Of a stretch of DNA of 64,000 nucleotides, positions 8,630 through 17,392 are shown piece by piece. Below the pieces are notes generated by a model. The model was not told where the DNA came from and ran no database searches. It worked only from the letters and a program-made list of their open reading frames with translations. A program made the position numbers and the translations under genes. Source of the stretch: Agrobacterium tumefaciens (GTDB taxonomy: Bacteria; Pseudomonadota; Alphaproteobacteria; Rhizobiales; Rhizobiaceae); the NCBI RefSeq assembly GCF_000834635.1, contig NZ_JXQV01000006.1:126501-190500 (forward strand), given 5' to 3'. How positions within the stretch are numbered: position 1 is the first letter of the stretch; each line of letters starts with the position of its first letter.

Positions 8630-9148
8630 ATGAACAATCCGGTTCCGCTTCCCAAGGAAGCCCAGGATTTTCGAAACGGAATGAGCCGGCTGGGCGCTGC
8701 CGTCAATCTGGTAACGACCGATGGCCCCGCCGGTCGCCACGGGCTGACGGTTTCAGCTGTCTGCTCGGTTACCGACACGCCACCCACCCTGCTTGTCTGC
8801 ATCAACCGCAATGCATTTTCGCATAACGCCTTCATCGAGAATGGCGTTATCGGCATCAACGTGCTTGCATCATCGCATCAGGAATTATCCCGTTCCTTTG
8901 CGCGTTGGACCGGTGAGGAGCGCTTCTCAAGCGAGGACTGGATCGCGCTCAAAAGCGGTGCGCCCATTCTGGCAGATGCCAGCGTTGCATTTGATTGCAA
9001 GATCGTCTCGCGGGAAGAGAAGGGAACGCATTCGGTCATTTTCTGTGAGGTCTTGGAAACAAGCGTCCGCGATGACCATTGCAGTGGCCTGATCTGGTTC
9101 GACCGTAATTTCCACACTCTGCCTGCGGCTGCGCCAACGGCGGTCTGA
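8630..9148 (+). CDS. iacG: Flavin reductase IacG
   Basis: 172 residues of the FMN-binding split-barrel flavin reductase family: an N-terminal FRNGMSRLGAAVNLVTTDG, then GLTVSAVCSVTDTPPTLLVCIN, and a late GTHSVIFCEV strand. It should supply reduced flavin to the monooxygenase IacA. A strong ribosome site (AGGAGGAGAG) precedes it. It is the last gene of the forward cluster and converges on iacR. Confidence 0.85.
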   Translation: MNNPVPLPKEAQDFRNGMSRLGAAVNLVTTDGPAGRHGLTVSAVCSVTDTPPTLLVCINRNAFSHNAFIENGVIGINVLASSHQELSRSFARWTGEERFSSEDWIALKSGAPILADASVAFDCKIVSREEKGTHSVIFCEVLETSVRDDHCSGLIWFDRNFHTLPAAAPTAV

Positions 9149-9168
9149 AGGCTTGGCGCGCCTTCAGA
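9144..9168. terminator. Hairpin shared by convergent iacG and iacR
   Basis: TCTGAAGGC (9144-9152) and GCCTTCAGA (9160-9168) form a perfect 9-bp stem with a 7-base loop. The stem includes the iacG stop codon and the last codons of iacR, so it can end both transcripts. A short T-run follows on the forward side. Confidence 0.6.
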
Positions 9169-9646
9169 TTTCCTTGAGATGAAGAAACACTTTCTCAAGA
9201 ATTTTATTGAGCGATGCCACTTCTTCCGGGCTCATATTGATGAAGGACGCGGCGAGGATCTTGTCTGCTTCCTGCACCGCCAGCTGGCGCGCATTTTCGC
9301 CCTGAATTGTCAGGGCTACCTCGGTTGCGCGCTGGTCAGCCTGCCTGACGCGGGTTTCCACCAGTCCATCGGCAGCCATCCTCTGGATGATCTTGGTGGC
9401 CGTGTTCAGCTTCAGCACCGCCAGATCCGCAATTTCCGAAACGCTGAGATGATTGTCTTCGTAAAGAGACATCAAAACCCGCCAGCGCGGCATATCAAGC
9501 CCGATCGGCTTCAACCGGCTTTCAAGCACGCGGACATAATGACCGTTGACCTGTGAAATCCAGTAGAAGGGCCACTGGCGCCGCATCCGCTTTTCGGTCA
9601 TGTCCCCCCGCTTGCCGGTAGAGGCCGGGTTTTCGGCAACAGTCAT
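9164..9646 (-). CDS. iacR: MarR-family regulator IacR
   Basis: 160 residues with a winged-helix of the MarR family: WISQVNGHYVRVLESRLKP (dimer helix), then LSVSEIADLAVLKLNTATKIIQRM as the recognition region, and RVRQADQRATEVALTIQG as the wing. MarR regulators repress aromatic-degradation genes until a substrate binds. In iac clusters this gene is the repressor, released by IAA or an early product. It sits opposite iacG and reads toward it. Confidence 0.8.
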   Translation of the reverse strand: MTVAENPASTGKRGDMTEKRMRRQWPFYWISQVNGHYVRVLESRLKPIGLDMPRWRVLMSLYEDNHLSVSEIADLAVLKLNTATKIIQRMAADGLVETRVRQADQRATEVALTIQGENARQLAVQEADKILAASFINMSPEEVASLNKILEKVFLHLKEI

Positions 9647-9721
9647 TCGTAAAATCCGCTGAGACGTTATCTCTTCCGAACACCGTATGTCGGCAATGGA
9701 AGGCTGATAGGGCGGATTTAG

Positions 9722-9735
9722 ATGAAAATTCCCGT
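9722..9735 (-). promoter_or_regulatory. Candidate IacR operator before iacR
   Basis: On the minus strand the sequence is ACGGGAATTTTCAT, matching the iacH-side element ACGGGAATATTCCT at 10 of 14 positions starting with an identical ACGGGAAT. It lies about 75 bases upstream of the iacR start, where autorepression would be expected. Confidence 0.4.
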
Positions 9736-9765
9736 TTCTGCAAGGCGTACATTAGTGGTAATTTT

Positions 9766-10764
9766 TTAAAGGGTGGAGGGCCGCAGCAGGGAATATCTGA
9801 TGACGACATAGGATAGCAGGGCAGCGGTTGCGAGGCCGACCCCTGCCAGTGCCGCGTCCGTCAGCCCATGCCGCCACGTGCCAACTTCGGCAACCAGCAG
9901 GAAGCACATATTCGCATCCAGTCCAATCGGGGCCGTTCGCGGATGAGCCCGCAATGATGCCCCCGCAGCCAGAAAGCCCACTGTTACCAGAATGATCTGC
10001 ATGGGATCGCCCGCGAGCGGGAACGTGGCCGCAAGATAGGCAATGCCTGCCATGACGCCGATGGCCACCCCCGGCAATAGCGATTTGAGGATGGGCCTTG
10101 GGTCAGGCGCAGATGACATGATCATCGGATAGACGACGAGGGTCATGCAGCCAGCCAGGACATCAAAGCGTGGAAAGGCAATGGCAATCGCGCTGGCTAC
10201 GCAGGCCATCCCGGCACACAGGCCGAACCGTTTGAGAGATTGCTGGACGCGGCCGTTCATATTGCGCGGCGCAAGTGGCTGAGGGCGCAGTGGCGTGAAG
10301 GGAAAGGTAACTGCCGTAACGCAAACGACGCCGATGAGCGTGCACAATATGCGGTCCACGGCGAGCGCAAAGGGCGTCAAAGTCTGGTCATGGGGGAGTG
10401 AGGAGATATAGGGCAGAAGAACCACGAGAATGGTGATGCCCGATATGAAGGAACCATAGCTCATGACACTGCCGATCCAGTAGGCCAGTGCTGCGCTGGC
10501 GCCGACGCCTATCGCCAGCCAGAACGCCATCCATCCGGGCGATGGATCGAGATAAAGGATCGTTAGCGAGATGAGGGCTCCCGCCAATGTTCCGGCAACA
10601 CGCAGGATGGCGCGCATGACAAGATCTTCCCGAAAAGCCTGTTGAACGACCCACACCGGCATGGCCGCCCAGAATGGGTTGGAAAGGCCAAGCGCTTTTG
10701 CACAGGCAAGCGCGCAGGCGGCGGCCAGGAAAAGCTGGAGAGTGAGTGAGAGGCTCCTCGGCAT
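9766..10764 (-). CDS. FUSC-family/DUF2955-type membrane exporter
   Basis: 332 residues, almost entirely hydrophobic, with about ten predicted membrane segments in two halves and a short soluble linker (TPLRPQPLAPRNMNGRV) between them. This matches the fusaric-acid-resistance/aromatic-acid-exporter type, here only the membrane part. Such proteins export aromatic acids. It lies upstream of iacR in the same direction with a 119-base gap, so a role in removing IAA or toxic intermediates is possible. The adaptor protein usual for full AaeAB-type systems is not adjacent. Confidence 0.65.
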   Translation of the reverse strand: MPRSLSLTLQLFLAAACALACAKALGLSNPFWAAMPVWVVQQAFREDLVMRAILRVAGTLAGALISLTILYLDPSPGWMAFWLAIGVGASAALAYWIGSVMSYGSFISGITILVVLLPYISSLPHDQTLTPFALAVDRILCTLIGVVCVTAVTFPFTPLRPQPLAPRNMNGRVQQSLKRFGLCAGMACVASAIAIAFPRFDVLAGCMTLVVYPMIMSSAPDPRPILKSLLPGVAIGVMAGIAYLAATFPLAGDPMQIILVTVGFLAAGASLRAHPRTAPIGLDANMCFLLVAEVGTWRHGLTDAALAGVGLATAALLSYVVIRYSLLRPSTL

Positions 10765-10827
10765 TGGTCATCCTTAATGGCGTGTGTGACCTTCGAGCGC
10801 ACGATGTCCACAATTTAGAAACGGGAA

Positions 10828-10847
10828 GGCCGCCCCGATGGGCGGCC
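10828..10847 (-). terminator. Terminator hairpin after the APC permease gene
   Basis: GGCCGCCC (10828-10835) and GGGCGGCC (10840-10847) form a perfect 8-bp stem with a CGAT loop. On the minus strand, about 100 bases after the permease stop, the stem is followed by TTCCCGTTTCT. The rest of the 183-base gap holds no gene I can support. Confidence 0.6.
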
Positions 10848-10947
10848 GGTAGTTTTATGGATGGGCGCTGTAGCACCGCTGCGTCTGGTAGAACAACCGT
10901 CTCACGGTGGGCGCGAGAACATCGTTCCAATCCATCAGGGAAGAGAC

Positions 10948-12396
10948 TTACTCGAAGACTCGACCCAGGTTCTGGTAGAGATCGGGCTTGCGCGACCGGA
11001 TGGTGTGGGCGAGCAAGGCACCAACTGCACCAGTGGCAACGATAATCCATGGGAAGGACTTTACAACGATATGCTCGGACCCTGCCAGCACCGTGAGGTT
11101 CATCCACACCAGGCCGAAGGCCACGACCAGACCCAGCAACGCAATGACAGGCATCACAAGCGTGACCATTGCGCTATGGTCATGGGTATGATTGCGCCGG
11201 AAATAGGCGATGATGGCAAACGAAACCAGAATCTGCACGCCGACGATGCCAAGGACCGCAAGCGCTGACATCCATGAGAACACCACGGTAAATCCATCCG
11301 CACCACCTGCAACAAAGGCAAGCAGAACGATTGCAGCCGATGCCGATTGCAGATTGCCGGCTGTTGCGGGTGAACCGTGAACGGGATGAACGCGGGCGAG
11401 TGACTTGCTGAGCAAACCTTCGCGTCCGAGCGCAAAGAAGTAACGGTTCAATGTGTTGTGGAAAGAGAGGATGCAGGCAAAGAAGGAAAGCGCCAGCAGG
11501 CCGTTCATGAGCAGGACGGACCATTTGCCGAGGATCGATTCCGCCGCGACGAAATACATGCCGGTGATGTTGTTGGCAGCGGCACCCTGGATCTGCGAGA
11601 AACCGTAATATTGCGCGATAGCCCAGGTGGAGAACGCATAGAAAGCCGTGATCAGGAAGACGGCGATATAGGTTGCGCGCGGAATGGTCTTGGCGGGATC
11701 ACGCGCTTCTTCTGCAAAAATGGCCGTGGATTCAAATCCGATGAAGGACCCGATCACGAAAACCAGCGCAATACCCAGTCCCGGCGTGAAAACCACCGAA
11801 GGTGCGAAGTTTTGCAGCGTCATGCCTTCCGGCCCACCGCCTTGCATCAGGATGCCGATATTGAGGAAGGCGAGAATGACGAATTCCAGCACCATGGCAA
11901 GTCCGAGGATCTTGCCGGAAAAGGCAATGTTTCGCCGCCCCGCCAGATGAACCAGCACCAGCACCACCAGTGCCCACACGAACCAAGGCGCGTGAAGACC
12001 GAGTTGGCCGATCATATCCGACAGAAAAACGCCGAAAAGTGCATAAACAGCCAGTTGCACGGAGCTATAGGTCAAAAGCGAGATCAGCGCGCCACCAACG
12101 GCTGCAGGCTTTCCAAGGCCGAGCGCGATATAGGTATAGAATGCGCCGGTTCCGCCGACATGTCGGCTCATGGCCGTGAAGCCCGCGGAAAAGATGATGT
12201 AGAGCAGCCCCGCAAGCACGAAGGCTCCCGGCACACCCGGACCGTTGCCGAAGGCAAATGCGGCGGGTGACGCGCCAACGACAGCCGTCAACGGTGCCGC
12301 GGCCGCAACCACGAAAAAGACAATGTGCGAAATGCCGATCGAATTACGCGCAAGGCGTTGTTCCGCAGGCTGTGCCGCGGCCGATTGGTGCGTCAT
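10948..12396 (-). CDS. APC-family amino-acid/amine permease
   Basis: 482 residues with about twelve predicted membrane helices. It shows the APC-superfamily opening (SIGISHIVFFVVAAAAPLTAVVG), the VFVIGSFIGFESTAIFAEEARDP region of helix 6 and the following loop, and a soluble C-terminus. I used the ATG at 12396; the ORF can extend 20 codons upstream with no ribosome site. Substrates of this family are amino acids or amines. The AraC gene 95 bases away is divergent and likely controls it. Confidence 0.8.
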   Translation of the reverse strand: MTHQSAAAQPAEQRLARNSIGISHIVFFVVAAAAPLTAVVGASPAAFAFGNGPGVPGAFVLAGLLYIIFSAGFTAMSRHVGGTGAFYTYIALGLGKPAAVGGALISLLTYSSVQLAVYALFGVFLSDMIGQLGLHAPWFVWALVVLVLVHLAGRRNIAFSGKILGLAMVLEFVILAFLNIGILMQGGGPEGMTLQNFAPSVVFTPGLGIALVFVIGSFIGFESTAIFAEEARDPAKTIPRATYIAVFLITAFYAFSTWAIAQYYGFSQIQGAAANNITGMYFVAAESILGKWSVLLMNGLLALSFFACILSFHNTLNRYFFALGREGLLSKSLARVHPVHGSPATAGNLQSASAAIVLLAFVAGGADGFTVVFSWMSALAVLGIVGVQILVSFAIIAYFRRNHTHDHSAMVTLVMPVIALLGLVVAFGLVWMNLTVLAGSEHIVVKSFPWIIVATGAVGALLAHTIRSRKPDLYQNLGRVFE

Positions 12397-12491
12397 GATG
12401 AATTCCCATTTGTTCCACTTATAATTATTGCGGTGAGTATGTATGCGCGCTGGCATTCGCCCACTGTATTATCCGCCAATTTTCCGATAAA

Positions 12492-13628
12492 ATGCGCCAG
12501 ACTGCAAAGAGGAAGCGTAAATTGTCCAAGGCGGGGCCGGCCAGAAATTCACTGCATAAAGTCGCGGCAATTCGCGCCTCCGCTTTAATCCCCATGCTCA
12601 ATTTTGCGACGTCTTCCGGGGATGCCGCGTCCCAATCGATGAGCCGGCACGGTTTCGATCACAGTCTTTTGAACGACCCGTACCGCGTCGTATCATTGGC
12701 GCACTATGTCGGTCTGTTCGAGGATCTTTCAAAAGAAACCGGTGAGCCCAATCTGGGCCTGAAGCTTGGCATGCGCATTCGGCCTGCGGATATGGGGCCG
12801 ATGGGTGTGCTGTTCTCCCTATCGCCAACCATGCGCGATGGGTTTGGCCGATTATGCACCTATGTTCGGGCCTTGCAGGGAGGGACCTATTCATCGTTTT
12901 TCGACGTGGCCGACAACATGATCTGGACCTACCGTCTTGCCGATATGGGCCTTTGGCCAAGGCGTCAGGATGCCGAATACACCATGGCGGCGGTTTGTCA
13001 GCTTGTCCGCTCTTGCTTTGCTGCGGATTGGCGCCCGGTCGAGGTGCATTTCGAACACGAGGAAGAAGCCGACAAGGCCTTGCTGCACCGGGTGTTCCGG
13101 GCACCCGTTCTTTACGGCCAGACGGCCAACAGGTTTGTTGTCGCCCGCGACGATGCCAACCGAATTTTTCGCTCGGAAGACAGCGGTCTCGTCGCCATTC
13201 TGGAACGCCATATTGCCGATCTGATGGGAGAAACGCCCGATATTGCCGAGGAAACGCTGAGCGAACGGGTGCGGGCGCTTGTGGCGATGAACCTTGGTCA
13301 AAGAGCCGTCGATCTTGCTTCTGTGGCAAGAGAATTGGGAATGTCACCCCGCAGCCTTCAGCGCCAGTTGCTGGCAGAGGGTACGAGCATGCGGGACGTT
13401 ATTCGCAGTCACCGCGTTCAATTGGCTTCGCGGCAACTGGGCCAGAAGCGGGCGCGGATCGCCGAAGTGGCGGAATCGCTTGGTTATGCTGACGGAACCG
13501 TTTTGTGGCGGGCGTATAAGAAATGGACCGGCGAGGGCCCAAAGGCGGGCAGGCTGCGTGAAAATGCCAGCGACCTGCCCGAGGCGGCTCCCGTTCAGGG
13601 GAAACAGGAGCCGCCAGATGCTGTGTGA
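12492..13628 (+). CDS. AraC-family transcriptional regulator (OruR/ArgR-like architecture)
   Basis: 378 residues. The N-terminal two-thirds look like the Arabinose_bd-type sensor (LLNDPYRVVSLAHYVGLFEDLSKETGEPNLGLKLG), and the C-terminal 100 residues hold the double helix-turn-helix (VDLASVARELGMSPRSLQRQL, then RIAEVAESLGYADGTVLWRAYKKWTG). The true start may be an internal Met. It is divergent from the APC permease and convergent with the aldehyde dehydrogenase. The inducer is likely an amino acid, amine or aromatic; the sequence does not say which. Confidence 0.8.
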   Translation: MRQTAKRKRKLSKAGPARNSLHKVAAIRASALIPMLNFATSSGDAASQSMSRHGFDHSLLNDPYRVVSLAHYVGLFEDLSKETGEPNLGLKLGMRIRPADMGPMGVLFSLSPTMRDGFGRLCTYVRALQGGTYSSFFDVADNMIWTYRLADMGLWPRRQDAEYTMAAVCQLVRSCFAADWRPVEVHFEHEEEADKALLHRVFRAPVLYGQTANRFVVARDDANRIFRSEDSGLVAILERHIADLMGETPDIAEETLSERVRALVAMNLGQRAVDLASVARELGMSPRSLQRQLLAEGTSMRDVIRSHRVQLASRQLGQKRARIAEVAESLGYADGTVLWRAYKKWTGEGPKAGRLRENASDLPEAAPVQGKQEPPDAV

Positions 13629-13632
13629 GCCT

Positions 13633-15141
13633 TCAGCGATAGGCGATGCAAACCGCCTTCGTTTCCAGATAGTTGTCGAGTGCGCCACGTCCATGCTCAC
13701 GCCCGATGCCTGATTGCTTCATGCCGCCAAACGGCATGTTCTGGTCTGGAATATTATGGGTGTTGATCCAGACCGTGCCAGCCTGGAGTTTGGGCACATA
13801 GCGCATGACCTTGTTCAGATCCTGCGTCCAGAGTGAGGCGCTCAGGCCGTATCTTGTATCGTTTGCAAGGCGTATTGCCTCATCGGCATCGTCAAACGGC
13901 GTCATGGCAATGACCGGTCCGAAAATTTCATCCTGCATCAGGGACATTTCCTGACGCACATCGGTAAACAGTTCCGGCGCGACATAAAATCCCTTGTCCG
14001 GTGCCGATCCGCCGATCATTGGCTTTGCACCATCCTCGATACCCCGGGCGATGCAGGCTTTGATATGGGCCTGGTGGCGCGCGGAAACGACGGGGTTGAT
14101 CTGGTGGCGCGGATCAAATCCCGAGCCAACCGAAAGGCTTCTTGTGACATTGGCGATGATCTCCAGCGCCTTCTCGTAGATACCCTTCTGGGCATAGATA
14201 CGCACGCCCGAGCAGCAGGTCTGGCCTGAATTGAAGAAGCTGCCGATGCCTGCGGCTATCCCAAGAAGATCAAGATCCATGTCGTCAAACATGACCATCG
14301 GTGCCTTGCCGCCCAGTTCCAGCGTCACCCGCTTCATATCCTTGATGGCCTGGATGCCGATGATCTTGCCGGTTTCCGTCGAGCCGGTGAATGTCACCTT
14401 CGATACCTGCGGATGCGCCACCAGAGGCGCTCCGGCATCAGGTCCCAAGCCGGTCACCACGTTGACGACACCTTCGGGAATGCCTGCCTCCAGGCACAGT
14501 TCCGCAAGGCGGATCGACGTCAGCGGCGTTTCTTCAGCGGGCTTCAGAACCACTGTGCATCCGGCAGCCAGCGCGGGTGCGATTTTCCACGCCGCCATCG
14601 TCAGGGGGAAATTCCATGGTGTGATGGCCGCGACAACGCCCACGGCTTCCTTGCGGGTAAAGGCCTGATACTGCATGCCCGGCGGGATCGCGATCGATAC
14701 ATCCAGCGTCGAGCCTTCGATCTTGGTCGCCCAGCCCGCCATGTAGCGGAAATATTCAGCGGAATTGATGACCTCGGCCAGTCGCGCCATCATGATGGAC
14801 TTGCCGTTGTTCAATGTCTCAAGCTGCGCAAGCTCCTCGCCATTGGCCTCGATCAGATCGGCAAGCTTCAGCATCAGGTTCTGCCTCTGGCTCGGCAGCA
14901 TGCGCGACCATTCACCATCGAAGGCGCGTTTGGCAGCGGTGACCGCAGCATCCACATCAGCAGCATTTGCGGCAGGCACCTGGGCGAGAGCCTCGCCTGT
15001 CGCAGGGTTATAGACGCTATAGGTTTCGCCGCTGGAAGCGAAAACACGCTTGCCGGCGATGACCATTTTCGGAGCCTGCAGGAATTCCACGACTGCGGGC
15101 GAAAGGGTCTCTACCGGAGAGTCAGGCTGTGCAATATTCAT
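13633..15141 (-). CDS. Aldehyde dehydrogenase (NAD(P)-dependent)
   Basis: 502 residues, the normal length for the family. The nucleotide and active-site motifs are complete: the VTFTGSTETGK segment, the general-base Glu in LELGGKAP, and the catalytic Cys in NSGQTCCSG. The sequence most resembles phenylacetaldehyde/betaine-type dehydrogenases. It lies 61 bases after the hydroxyquinol dioxygenase in the same direction, so it is probably in that operon. Oxidising an aromatic or indole aldehyde to its acid would fit the surrounding catabolic genes; this is inference. Confidence 0.88.
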   Translation of the reverse strand: MNIAQPDSPVETLSPAVVEFLQAPKMVIAGKRVFASSGETYSVYNPATGEALAQVPAANAADVDAAVTAAKRAFDGEWSRMLPSQRQNLMLKLADLIEANGEELAQLETLNNGKSIMMARLAEVINSAEYFRYMAGWATKIEGSTLDVSIAIPPGMQYQAFTRKEAVGVVAAITPWNFPLTMAAWKIAPALAAGCTVVLKPAEETPLTSIRLAELCLEAGIPEGVVNVVTGLGPDAGAPLVAHPQVSKVTFTGSTETGKIIGIQAIKDMKRVTLELGGKAPMVMFDDMDLDLLGIAAGIGSFFNSGQTCCSGVRIYAQKGIYEKALEIIANVTRSLSVGSGFDPRHQINPVVSARHQAHIKACIARGIEDGAKPMIGGSAPDKGFYVAPELFTDVRQEMSLMQDEIFGPVIAMTPFDDADEAIRLANDTRYGLSASLWTQDLNKVMRYVPKLQAGTVWINTHNIPDQNMPFGGMKQSGIGREHGRGALDNYLETKAVCIAYR

Positions 15142-15202
15142 GACATTCTTCCTTCTGCGCGGGCTTTAGCCGCTGACAATAAAAGTTGCTGGCAATCGCC
15201 CA

Positions 15203-16045
15203 TTACGCTGCGGCGGGGACCATGATGAAATCGAAATCTGCGACCCACACTTCCGTGTCTGTTTCCGCCTGCTTTACAGTGCAGATCAGAGAGGGCTTCA
15301 CGCCGAAGACGGCGTCGGAGGTCAGGTAATCATCGCCTGCCACAAAGGTGTGCGTGATCAGGCGCTCGAAGCCGGGGGCGGAGACGAGGAAATGCATGTG
15401 CGCCGGACGCCATGGGTGACGTCCCAGAGCAGCGAGCATGTCCCCCACAGGTCCATCATCGGGAATGGGGTAGGAAACGGGCCGGATGCCACGGAAGCTG
15501 TAGCGGCCATCCGGGCCGGTGCGAAAGATGCCGCGATTGTTGAAGGGTGGCTGGATGTCCGGCTGCTGCACGTCATAAAAGCCGTCGGCATTGTCGGACC
15601 AGACATCGATGAGCGCGTTCTCGATGGGCGCGCCATCAAGATCCATGACACGGCCCTGGAAGAGACAGATCTCGCCCTTGCCATCCAGGCTGATGACCGC
15701 TCCCATCTCCCGTTCCGGCGCACCGTCCACGTGGAAGGGGCCAAAGACGGTGCTTTCCGTCGCACCCGGCGGTTTGCGATGGTTGATGGCATCGACGAGC
15801 ATCGAGACGCCAAGCGAATCCGACAGGAGGATGAACTCCTGCCGCGTTGCCGAACACATCTGGCCGGTGCGTGTCAGGAAGTCGATGGCGTGCTCCCATT
15901 CCTTCTCCGTCAGGCTTACATCCTTGACGAACGCGTGCATGTGGCTGACCAGCGATGTCATGATCTGCGCCAAGCGTGGATCCACCTTCGTGCCGATGCG
16001 ATCATTCACACTGTCAACCGAGTTTTCTTCGGAAAAATAGGTCAT
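15203..16045 (-). CDS. Intradiol dioxygenase, hydroxyquinol 1,2-dioxygenase type
   Basis: 280 residues. The catechol-dioxygenase N-terminal helices are followed by the intradiol domain: TVFGPFHV at ~99, and the iron ligands Tyr157 (GFYDVQQPD), Tyr192 (SYPIPDDGPVG), His216 and His218 (RPAHMHF). The QPDIQPPFNNRGIF and PDDGPVGDML segments are typical of hydroxyquinol rather than catechol enzymes. It opens the ring to maleylacetate. Its start overlaps the stop of maleylacetate reductase by 4 bases (ATGA), which supports the pathway call. Confidence 0.85.
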   Translation of the reverse strand: MTYFSEENSVDSVNDRIGTKVDPRLAQIMTSLVSHMHAFVKDVSLTEKEWEHAIDFLTRTGQMCSATRQEFILLSDSLGVSMLVDAINHRKPPGATESTVFGPFHVDGAPEREMGAVISLDGKGEICLFQGRVMDLDGAPIENALIDVWSDNADGFYDVQQPDIQPPFNNRGIFRTGPDGRYSFRGIRPVSYPIPDDGPVGDMLAALGRHPWRPAHMHFLVSAPGFERLITHTFVAGDDYLTSDAVFGVKPSLICTVKQAETDTEVWVADFDFIMVPAAA

Positions 16046-17121
16046 GGCTTGTCCTCAGAAGCGGTGGGTCTTGTGCCTGCAAAAGCGTCGGAAATCAGCC
16101 TGTGCAAAGCGGGCTTTTCAAGCGCGCGCGGGTTCCAGTAGGGGTTGGCAACCGCCAGTTCCACTACGGTGTCCATGCCATCTGCTGGCATGCCGAGTTG
16201 CTTGAGCGATATCGGCGCGCCGAGGCGCTGAGCAAAATCAAACAGGGCGCCAGCCGGGTCCGAGCCGAAGATGCCCGTGAGCTTTTCGATGACATCGGGA
16301 ATAGCTGGCGCGTTATAGGCAAGCGCGTGCGGCAGTATGACCGTGTGTGTTTCGGCATGGGGAAGGTTGAAGCTGCCGCCCAGCGTGTGGCAAAGTTTGT
16401 GATGAAGCGCCATGCCGACCGAGCCGAGACAGATGCCACACAGCCAGGCGCCGTAGAGGGCTTCGCTGCGCGCCGCTTTATCCTGCGGATTGGCGACGAT
16501 GAGGGGCAGGGCCTTCGAAAGCGCCTTGATGGCCTCCAGGGCCAAGGCTTCGATGACCGGGTTGCGATCTCGCGCATATAGCGCTTCGATCGCGTGGGCG
16601 ATGGCGTTCACGCCGCTGGTGGCGGAAATCGAGGCGGGCAGCCCCATGGTCAGGTCCACGTCGTAAATCACGACCTGCGGAAGCACCTTGGGCGTGTTCT
16701 GCGTTACCTTTCGGCCCTGGCTCGTCTCGCCAAGAATGGGCGTCATTTCAGACCCGGCATAGGTTGTCGGCAACACGATCTGGGGAAGGCCTGTGCGCAG
16801 GGCAATTGCCTTGCCGAGACCGGTTGTCGAGCCGCCGCCAACGGCAACGAGCACATCCGCCTTCAACTGTCTTGCGCGGTCTGCTGCAAAATCGCTGATA
16901 TCAACCGGCGTGTGCATTGTTGCGCCGGAAAACAGGCCAACGGTCTGCGACCCCAGAAGGTCTGCAAGCACTTTCGCATCTGCCTCCTGCTCCGGTGTCG
17001 ACAGGACAAGCGCCCGGCGCGCGCCCAACCGCTCCACCTCCTGAGGCAGTTGCTGCATCGTTCCTGATCCGAAGATCACCCGGCCCGGATGCCCGGTGTA
17101 TATGAAGCTGCGCGGCTGCAT
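16042..17121 (-). CDS. Maleylacetate reductase
   Basis: 359 residues of the iron-dependent-alcohol-dehydrogenase-like family in its maleylacetate-reductase branch: FGSGTMQQLP at the start, VAVGGGSTTGLGKAIAL for NAD(P)H, PTTYAGSEMTPILG, and the pair of His-containing segments ALHHKLCHTLGG and LPHAETHTVILPHALAYN. It reduces maleylacetate to 3-oxoadipate. It is the first gene of the operon and is divergent from a LysR regulator. Confidence 0.88.
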   Translation of the reverse strand: MQPRSFIYTGHPGRVIFGSGTMQQLPQEVERLGARRALVLSTPEQEADAKVLADLLGSQTVGLFSGATMHTPVDISDFAADRARQLKADVLVAVGGGSTTGLGKAIALRTGLPQIVLPTTYAGSEMTPILGETSQGRKVTQNTPKVLPQVVIYDVDLTMGLPASISATSGVNAIAHAIEALYARDRNPVIEALALEAIKALSKALPLIVANPQDKAARSEALYGAWLCGICLGSVGMALHHKLCHTLGGSFNLPHAETHTVILPHALAYNAPAIPDVIEKLTGIFGSDPAGALFDFAQRLGAPISLKQLGMPADGMDTVVELAVANPYWNPRALEKPALHRLISDAFAGTRPTASEDKP

Positions 17122-17324
17122 TCAATTTCCTCCCATAAATGGATCGGTGGCAACCAGCTCTGGCTTAACTCTGCCCCGCCTACCTGCCGCCATCCGTCAC
17201 CCGTTCATGACCCTTTTTTCTGCCGGCGGAACGGACCTGTTCCTGAGGCAAAGCGAGCCACGCTCTCTCCACGAGATTGACATTCTCAAATTACGGTATA
17301 AATCACGTATTTGGAAAAACAGAA

Positions 17325-17339
17325 TTGCGCAATACGCAA
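17325..17339. promoter_or_regulatory. LysR-type binding dyad between LysR and maleylacetate reductase genes
   Basis: TTGCGCAATACGCAA is an inverted repeat with TTGCG and CGCAA arms and contains the T-N11-A core (17326 to 17338) usual for LysR regulators. It is 54 bases before the lysR start and inside a 271-base divergent gap that otherwise shows no gene. Confidence 0.55.
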
Positions 17340-17392
17340 CAGCGCAACAAGAGCGGAACAACCGGCAATAATGCCCGATACTGGAGGCCTCA

